Source: Planctomycetaceae bacterium (GTDB taxonomy: Bacteria; Planctomycetota; Planctomycetia; Pirellulales; Thermoguttaceae). Taken from it: a DNA stretch of 32,533 nucleotides. Numbering within the stretch: the first letter of the stretch is position 1; each line of letters opens with the position of its first letter. The position numbers and the translations under genes were made by a program. Positions 26,406 to 32,533 of the stretch are shown piece by piece. The notes under the pieces are model-generated. The model was given only the letters and a program-made list of their open reading frames with translations. It ran no database searches and was not told the DNA's origin. Location of the stretch: positions 1-32,533 of the forward strand of contig JAIRPZ010000103.1 of the NCBI GenBank assembly GCA_031256755.1, given 5' to 3'.

Positions 26406-29396
26406 ATGGTCGAACCTATTACGATCAACGTCCGTTATCTTGCCCAAGATGTACGCCTTCCGCAGGAACAAGTCCAATCCGTTGTCGATCTGCTTGATGC
26501 AGGTATGCCGGTTTCCTTCATTGCCCGGTACCGCCGGGATATGACCAAAAATCTCAATGAGGAACTGCTCCGCCAAATCGAAGAAGCACTCCGCGATGCC
26601 CGGGCGTTGTCCGAAAGGAAAATGACCATTCTGAAAACCCTCGAAGCGGCAGGAAAACTGACCCCGGAACTCGATCAGAATTTCCGCGAAGCCAAATCGA
26701 TCAAACGGCTGGAAGACCTTTATCTTCCGCACAAACCGAAACGTCCGGCAACCGCAGCCGCCGCAAAAAATCTCGGTCTCGAACCGCTGGCTCAGGAAAT
26801 TCTCGAAGGAACCGTTCCGCCGGAAAAATTAGATGAACGCGCCGCCGAATTTATCAATCCGGACAAAAACGTCAAATCCGTTGCGGATGCACTGCTCGGT
26901 GCCGGACATATCATTGCCGATATATTTGCCGGTAAGCCGGAACTTGTCCACCGTGTCCGGGAATTCCTTTATCAGCATGGGCATCTTGTTACGTCCCGAA
27001 ATCCCCCGAAATATCCTGCTGCTGAAGAATCCCGAATTGCCGGCAGCGATCAGCCGTCCAAAAATGAAACACCGCAAAATGAAGAACCCGCAAACGAACC
27101 ACCCAAAGACGAGGAACCCGTCAACGAATTATCCAAAGAGGATCCGCCGGAGACGGTGATTTCTGCTTCCTCCGAAAGCGAAGAGGCTGCTTCTCCTGTT
27201 TCGGAAACTTCTGAATCACCCGAATCGCCGGAAACGGAAGTTACTGAAATGTTTCAGCAAATTCAGGAAGCGCAAGCCGAAAAAGGAATTCCGAAAATCA
27301 TTTCGCAAAACACGCTCAAAAAGAAAAAACGGGAAGAGGAAAAGAAAAAACAGATCGACATTAAAGCCCGGCAGCGGGAACATTTTGAGCGGCAGTTTAC
27401 CGATTATTTCCATTTCTCAACAAAACTGAGGGGAATCCCTGCGCACAAAATTCTTGCCTTTAATCGGGGCGAGCGGCATAAAATTCTGAATGTTACCATT
27501 GAAGCCGATGTGAACAGCATTTTGGAGTCGGTCAAAGAATTGTGTATTCCGGCGGAACACGTTCATGCTCCGTTTTTGACCGGCTGTCTGAATGATGCAC
27601 TGCAAAAACTAGTAGTACCGGCACTGGCAAAGGAGGCAAGAACCGATATGACGGAATATGCGGAAAAGCATACGATCCGTTCTTTTGCCCGGAATCTGCG
27701 GAATTTGCTTTTGCAGCGTCCGTTGCCGAACCGCCGTGTCCTTGCGATTGCTCCGGTTTCCAAACAGGACAGTAAGCATGGCTGTAAAGCCGCTGCGCTT
27801 GATGAATTCGGTAACCTGCTGGCATCGGAAACGGTTTTCCTTGCCGGTAATGCCGAGCGGAGGGAACATACCGCCCAAGTCATTGCCGAAATGATCCGCA
27901 AATACCAATCGGCTGTGATTGCGGTCGGCAATGGACCCGGCAGCCGGGATGTCGAAGAAATGGTTGCCAAAATGCTTGCCGCCCATTTTGCTGATGCCGA
28001 TTTATCTTATGTGATGGTCAACGATGCCGGAGCGGGCATGTATGCCGTCAGTCCGGCAGCGAAAGAAGAATTTCCGAATGAAGACCCGTTTATCTGCGGA
28101 GCGATTTCTATCGGGCGGCGGTTGCAGGATGCCTTGAAAGAACTGGTCAAAATTGAGCCGGCAAGTTTGGGCAGCGGCATCTATTATCACGATGTCAAAG
28201 GAAAATATCTGAAACAAATGCTGGCGGAAGTGGTTGAATCCTGCGTTAATTTTGTCGGAACGGATTTGAATTCGGCAACGGCGGCTCTGCTCGGCTATAT
28301 TGCCGGTCTCAACCCGATGACTGCCAAGCGGATTTGCGAGTACCGGCGTGAACATGGATTGTTCAAAAACAGGGCGGATTTGAAAAGTGTACCGGGGATC
28401 AATGAGACCGTCTATCATCAGGCGGCGGGTTTTCTGCGGATCACCGGCGGCGACAATCCGCTGGATGCGACGAACATTCACCCGGAAAGTTATGAATTGG
28501 CAGCGGGTATTTTGGAAAAACTCGGCTTTACGACCGATGTTTTGCGGACAGCGGAAGGCATAAAACAAGTTGCCGATAAGGTCTATGCCGAAAAAATCGA
28601 AACGCTTTCCGCAAGGTTTTCGGAGGAACTGCATGCCGGTCCATTTGCGGTGCGGAGTGTGTTGCAGGAATTGTGTCATCCGGGACGCGATCCGCGGGAA
28701 AAACTGCCTATGCCGGTGATGAAGCGGCACGCACTGCAATTCGCCGAGTTGACACCGGGACAGCCCTTGTCGGGAACGGTGCAGAATGTCACTGAATTTG
28801 GGGCGTTTGTCGATATTGGTTTACCGGAGTCAGGATTTGTGCATGTGAGTCAAATGTCGACCGGTTATCTTCGGGATGCTCACGATCGGACGGCGGTCGG
28901 CGATATGGTGCATGTGTGGGTTACGGAAATTGATTCGGTGAAAAAGCGGGTGTCGCTCACATTGCTGCCGCCGGGTCAGGCGAGACGGCAGCCGTCTTCG
29001 CCGAAGCAAAAAGGAGAAGAACGTCCGCAACGGGACCCCGTAAAGAATCGGGAAGCAGCCGAAGTTCCGCACGAGAAGGTGTCTCCTGAACCGGCATCGG
29101 ATCGTCGTTCGTTTGACAGGCGGCAATTTGAAAGCAGCCGGTCGAAGCCGGAACAACGGGGAAGGGGAAACAATGCAAAGGATCGGGAACATTCGTCTTC
29201 GGATAAATCTCGGAACAATTCTTCATTTCGCAAAGATGACCGGTTGCGGGATCGTGTGCCGAAGACATTTGAATCGGCACCGGTCAAAAAAGAGGTGAAA
29301 CCGATTACGGAAAAGATGAAGCAGGGAAAAGAGCCGATGCGGAGTTTTGCCGATTTAGCCCAACTCTTTGAACAAACAAAAACAGACGAAAGTTAG
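26406..29396 (+). CDS. tex: Tex family S1-domain RNA-binding transcription accessory protein
   Basis: GMPVSFIARYRRDMTKNLNEELLRQI, IPAHKILAFNRGE, HhH (MTAKRICEYRREHGLFKNRADLKSVPGI), S1 (LSGTVQNVTEFGAFVDIGLPESGFVHVSQMS). Confidence 0.93.
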   Translation: MVEPITINVRYLAQDVRLPQEQVQSVVDLLDAGMPVSFIARYRRDMTKNLNEELLRQIEEALRDARALSERKMTILKTLEAAGKLTPELDQNFREAKSIKRLEDLYLPHKPKRPATAAAAKNLGLEPLAQEILEGTVPPEKLDERAAEFINPDKNVKSVADALLGAGHIIADIFAGKPELVHRVREFLYQHGHLVTSRNPPKYPAAEESRIAGSDQPSKNETPQNEEPANEPPKDEEPVNELSKEDPPETVISASSESEEAASPVSETSESPESPETEVTEMFQQIQEAQAEKGIPKIISQNTLKKKKREEEKKKQIDIKARQREHFERQFTDYFHFSTKLRGIPAHKILAFNRGERHKILNVTIEADVNSILESVKELCIPAEHVHAPFLTGCLNDALQKLVVPALAKEARTDMTEYAEKHTIRSFARNLRNLLLQRPLPNRRVLAIAPVSKQDSKHGCKAAALDEFGNLLASETVFLAGNAERREHTAQVIAEMIRKYQSAVIAVGNGPGSRDVEEMVAKMLAAHFADADLSYVMVNDAGAGMYAVSPAAKEEFPNEDPFICGAISIGRRLQDALKELVKIEPASLGSGIYYHDVKGKYLKQMLAEVVESCVNFVGTDLNSATAALLGYIAGLNPMTAKRICEYRREHGLFKNRADLKSVPGINETVYHQAAGFLRITGGDNPLDATNIHPESYELAAGILEKLGFTTDVLRTAEGIKQVADKVYAEKIETLSARFSEELHAGPFAVRSVLQELCHPGRDPREKLPMPVMKRHALQFAELTPGQPLSGTVQNVTEFGAFVDIGLPESGFVHVSQMSTGYLRDAHDRTAVGDMVHVWVTEIDSVKKRVSLTLLPPGQARRQPSSPKQKGEERPQRDPVKNREAAEVPHEKVSPEPASDRRSFDRRQFESSRSKPEQRGRGNNAKDREHSSSDKSRNNSSFRKDDRLRDRVPKTFESAPVKKEVKPITEKMKQGKEPMRSFADLAQLFEQTKTDES

Positions 29397-29477
29397 TCGG
29401 GAGTGTCTGTAACGGAACAACGGCGTTCTCTTCGGGAAATGAATTACCGGACTGCTGGGTTATTTAGTTCCCCCCTC

Positions 29478-29505
29478 TTGTCAAAAGTTTGATTTGTGAT
29501 ACACT
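29478..29505 (+). promoter_or_regulatory. Sigma70-like promoter with no ORF downstream
   Basis: TTGTCA - 16 bp - TACACT between convergent genes, followed immediately by dense hairpin-forming sequence. Confidence 0.5.
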
Positions 29506-29510
29506 ATTGC

Positions 29511-29690
29511 TGATGATAAGTTTTGGAAAATGAACTTATCTGTCATCAGACACCTGACAAACGGCGGGGCTTAGCCTGCCGTTTTACGGGCGGTGCGGTA
29601 GCGGAAGCTGTTGTTGTGTTCTCCGGTTGTTTTGAGGGGCTTCTGTGCCGTGCCGCCCGATGTTTCAGGGACAACAACGAATGACATCGG
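29511..29690 (+). ncRNA. Candidate structured non-coding RNA with possible pseudoknot
   Basis: Hairpin GATAAGTT/AACTTATC; hairpin AAACGGC...GCCGTTT; 13-pair helix 29588-29600/29646-29658 continuing with GAAGCT/GGCTTC; loop GTTGTTGT (29610-29617) complementary to ACAACAAC (29671-29678). Confidence 0.4.
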
Positions 29691-29698
29691 AAATCTCG

Positions 29699-31606
29699 CT
29701 AAGGTGTTGTTTTGGCATTCTCTTTCAGCAGTCCGTTCAATGTTTGCTGCAAATCCTCCGCCGAAGGAATAGGCGTTTCAGCAACTCCCCCCTCTTTATT
29801 GTAGAGAATCATATACGGAGGTGCGGTAATGCCCCAATAAGCGGCAATTGCACCATCCAACCCGTCCGCCGCATAAAGCTGCCGCCAGTTTGCCGGTGCA
29901 TTCTTCAGCGATGTCCGAAGCACTGCCGCATCAGCATCAAGATTCACGCCCACTGCCGTCAAACCGGCTGTCTCAAATTTGTCCGTTACCGCCTTGATAA
30001 TCGGCAACTGGGCAACAGAATTCTTATCCCAAAAAACAAGCAGCACCCACTTTCCTTTGTAGTCCGCAATATCAAATGGTTTGCCCGCCGTATCGGATGC
30101 TCTGAACGGAACGGCTTTACCTTTCGCAGTCAACCGCCGAATCGCTCCCCGCGCCTTCACCGCTATCGGCTGCCCCGGAGCGGATTCCGCCGCCTTCGTG
30201 TACCACTTAATTGATTCTTCGTTTGTTCCGTCTGCCGTTTCTTTGTATGAAGCGATTTGCATCATGGCTTCTTTGCCGGCTTCCGTTTTTTCGTATTTGC
30301 CTGCCATGGCTTCAAGGTCGGCAAGCCACTGATTATACGCCTTCATTTGATCCTGACCCGCCGCAAGAGAAACGTAGTATTCCGTCATAATTTGCCTGCT
30401 GCGGACGTGGGCTGCCAATTCTTCCATACCGGCTTTATTGACCGTTGTAAAAACCGTGGCGATTTGTTCTTGTCCTTCGGGATATTCCCCGCGTCCCGTC
30501 GCTTCCATAATGACATCCGCCAGTTGACGAATCCAGTTATCACGCTCTTCCTGCGCTGTCGATTTTTTCACAATTTCAAGCAGCAGTCCGACCACCTGTT
30601 TATGTTTTCCGGCCCGCTGTTCCGCCGGCAATGCCGGAATCTGCGCCTGTAATGCCTGAACCTGATTCATAATCGCCACAACTTCGCTGTCCGCCGTTCC
30701 TGAACTGCCTGCCGCCGGCTGGATAAATGTATAGACCGCTGCATTGTCGTCATACGGTTTCGGTAAATCAAGAACCCGCCAATTATTATTGCCGATCTTG
30801 ATGAGTGTGCCGAGTGTTAATTGCCGGGCTTTTCCCGAATCGCTGATCGTTACCGCCGCATTTTCGTACACATATAAATCGTTTTTATTGCCTTGTTCGC
30901 CGCCGGGAACAATACCGGGCAGCACGGCATTTAACTGATACCATTCCGTATCTCCTTTCAGGGCGAGGGCAGCGGCGGCAGCGGCAAAACCCGTTTTGAG
31001 TGCGGCAACTTTCTTGGCAACAGCGGCGTTCAATGTTTCTCCCAATGCGAGATCTTTCAATTCCGATTCATTAAGAGCAACGCGGAGAAACCGGTTTTGA
31101 TCTTTCTCTGCCAAGGCGCGGACAACTTCGCGGGAACATTCTTCAGCTGAAATTTCTTTCCAGTAATCAATGATGCCGTCTTCGTTTTTGTCAATTCCCC
31201 ATCGGGTACCGGCACTGTTTAACCAGCGGAACTGATCTTGTTTGCCGTTGCCGTCGGTGTCAAGTTCCCGATAAACTTCAACGCCGTTTTCAAAATACGA
31301 CCACTGATCGACTTGCCGTTTCGGATCACCGTTGGTATCGCTGAATATCCGCAGGGGTACTTTTTGCGGCGAGAGGATTTTCATGACCCGATTGTCTTCG
31401 GAAACGACCAGTTCGCAGCGGGCAATTTCTTCAGGCGAGAGGGTGTCAATTTCGACATCGTTTTGAATTGGTTTTAATTTGGCGGCGTGTTCGAGCGTGG
31501 ATGTTTTGGATTCTTGCCCGAAAGATGCCTCTGTAAAAAATGCGGCAAGAGAAAAAAGGGACACGCAGACAAATGACGGGCGGACAAAAATCATGGGAAA
31601 AGTCAT
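29699..31606 (-). CDS. Secreted thioredoxin-fold (TlpA/redoxin-like) protein without active-site cysteines
   Basis: Signal peptide; N-terminal DTNGDPKRQVDQW/DTDGNGKQDQF/DKNEDGIIDYW repeats; C-terminal GKPFDIADYKGKWVLLVFWDKNSVAQLPIIKAV...GLTAVGVNLD...YWGITAPPYMILYNKEG. Confidence 0.85.
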   Translation of the reverse strand: MTFPMIFVRPSFVCVSLFSLAAFFTEASFGQESKTSTLEHAAKLKPIQNDVEIDTLSPEEIARCELVVSEDNRVMKILSPQKVPLRIFSDTNGDPKRQVDQWSYFENGVEVYRELDTDGNGKQDQFRWLNSAGTRWGIDKNEDGIIDYWKEISAEECSREVVRALAEKDQNRFLRVALNESELKDLALGETLNAAVAKKVAALKTGFAAAAAALALKGDTEWYQLNAVLPGIVPGGEQGNKNDLYVYENAAVTISDSGKARQLTLGTLIKIGNNNWRVLDLPKPYDDNAAVYTFIQPAAGSSGTADSEVVAIMNQVQALQAQIPALPAEQRAGKHKQVVGLLLEIVKKSTAQEERDNWIRQLADVIMEATGRGEYPEGQEQIATVFTTVNKAGMEELAAHVRSRQIMTEYYVSLAAGQDQMKAYNQWLADLEAMAGKYEKTEAGKEAMMQIASYKETADGTNEESIKWYTKAAESAPGQPIAVKARGAIRRLTAKGKAVPFRASDTAGKPFDIADYKGKWVLLVFWDKNSVAQLPIIKAVTDKFETAGLTAVGVNLDADAAVLRTSLKNAPANWRQLYAADGLDGAIAAYWGITAPPYMILYNKEGGVAETPIPSAEDLQQTLNGLLKENAKTTP

Positions 31607-31851
31607 AGCGGTAAAAAAGCGGAAATAGAGTGCGATAGGATTGTGGATTGTTCCGCCGATAATGCCGGACGGTTTCGGGCAGTATGCCGTTTTCCTGCAT
31701 AAAAGTCAAGAGGACTTGCGGCTGTTCGTGACTTTGACCCAGTCCGTTGCGGAGTTTCCTGACTTGCGAATTTTTACCCGACATTTTTGCTATTCTTTCG
31801 TATTAAGCACAGATACTTACTTCTGTTCCTCCATTTCCAACGGAGTCCGCA

Positions 31852-32397
31852 ATGTCCTCTTCGCCCGCCCCTGCCGCCGCCCGACTCCTGCAATGCCTCC
31901 ACCGCGTCGCCCCGCGGTCAAAACACGGGGTCTCCCATCCGTTTCACACCGTCATAGCCGGTGTGCCGATATTGACCGGCGATGCGGTTTATAGGCAGCG
32001 TCCGCTTCGTGAAGTGATTTATCAATATCATCGAGATTATATTTTTCAGGTGAAGGCAAACTACAAGAAGGTGCCGGAACAGTTCCCGTTAATTTTTTCC
32101 GGTGTCAAACAGCGGGAACCGGACGACAAACTTGTCTGTAAAAAAAGGGGATCGCAAAGATTCGCCTTCAGGAATCTATTCTTCGCCATTGGGAGGTGGA
32201 GAATTGCCTGCATTTGGAGAAGAGAGGAGTACGGCGCAGACAAACACGTTTTTTGGAGCGCGGCGTTGGGGAAGGTTTGGACGTTCCTGACGGGAATGGC
32301 GGGAGCGGTAGTGCGTCTGACGAAGAAGAAAGAGCATACTTTACGGGAAGTGAGAGAACAATTGAGAGCAAAACCGCAAAACGCTCGCCAAATGTAA
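31852..32397 (+). pseudogene. Internally deleted ISAs1-like transposase remnant
   Basis: N-terminal RSKHGVSHPFHTVIA joined directly to catalytic-domain LTGDAVYRQRPLREVIYQYHRDYIFQVKANYKKV; RHWEVENCLHL lies in another frame; C-terminal tail LTKKKEHTLREVREQLRAKPQNARQM. Confidence 0.7.
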
Positions 32398-32533
32398 TAC
32401 TCCGAAACGGACTGCGTATGCGACAGAGGGGCTTGACGCAGCCCTTGCCGCAGAGTAGATTTTACCGCTGCACCGCACAGCGGACATGCCCGATGAAAAT
32501 GCCCGACAATGCCTCTGATTTACGAACACACCG

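Noticed and set aside
28002-28739. 245 aa minus-strand ORF
   Set aside because: Antisense to tex; shadow ORF.
29588-29658. Possible SRP (4.5S) RNA, because of the long GC-rich hairpin with a GGAAGC segment
   Set aside because: The conserved SRP helix 8 motif (GGUCAGGxCCGGAAGGAAGCAGCC-like) with its GGAA tetraloop is absent; the apical loop is long and GU-rich.
1-32533. CRISPR arrays, tRNA or rRNA genes
   Set aside because: No regularly spaced direct repeats and no T-arm/acceptor pattern or rRNA-like sequence noticed by eye; a tRNAscan or Rfam run would be needed to exclude fully.

Overview
The window appears to be a planctomycete (Pirellulales-like) chromosomal segment. I infer this from the DUF1559 C-terminal motif, the MJ0042-type Zn-finger/kinase/TPR/WD40 protein and the 'IPSWEEA' disordered protein; no search was run. 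Most genes are housekeeping or recognisable families: YbaB, FabF, YajC, two DUF58 proteins, IF-1, a GT39-like membrane protein, DXS, FliR, L28, an AraA/FucI-like isomerase, QueG, a glucuronokinase-like GHMP kinase, a large WD40 kinase, Tex and a thioredoxin-fold protein. I see no defence island, CRISPR array, prophage or intact mobile element. The most interesting signals lie between genes or are unusual gene architectures: (i) a promoter followed by a strongly structured, possibly pseudoknotted ncRNA candidate at 29478-29690; (ii) two long palindromic MITE-like elements (874-997 and 3510-3625) and a smaller one (7384-7461); (iii) a decayed GH127/DUF1680-like gene at 7099-7383; (iv) two transposase relics (22150-22371 and 31852-32397); (v) a thioredoxin-fold protein without its CxxC; (vi) a QueG that ends early; (vii) a Tex protein with a large acidic insertion. 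Several sigma70-like promoters with 16-17 bp spacers are readable and help correct start codons. All family calls come from recalled motifs.
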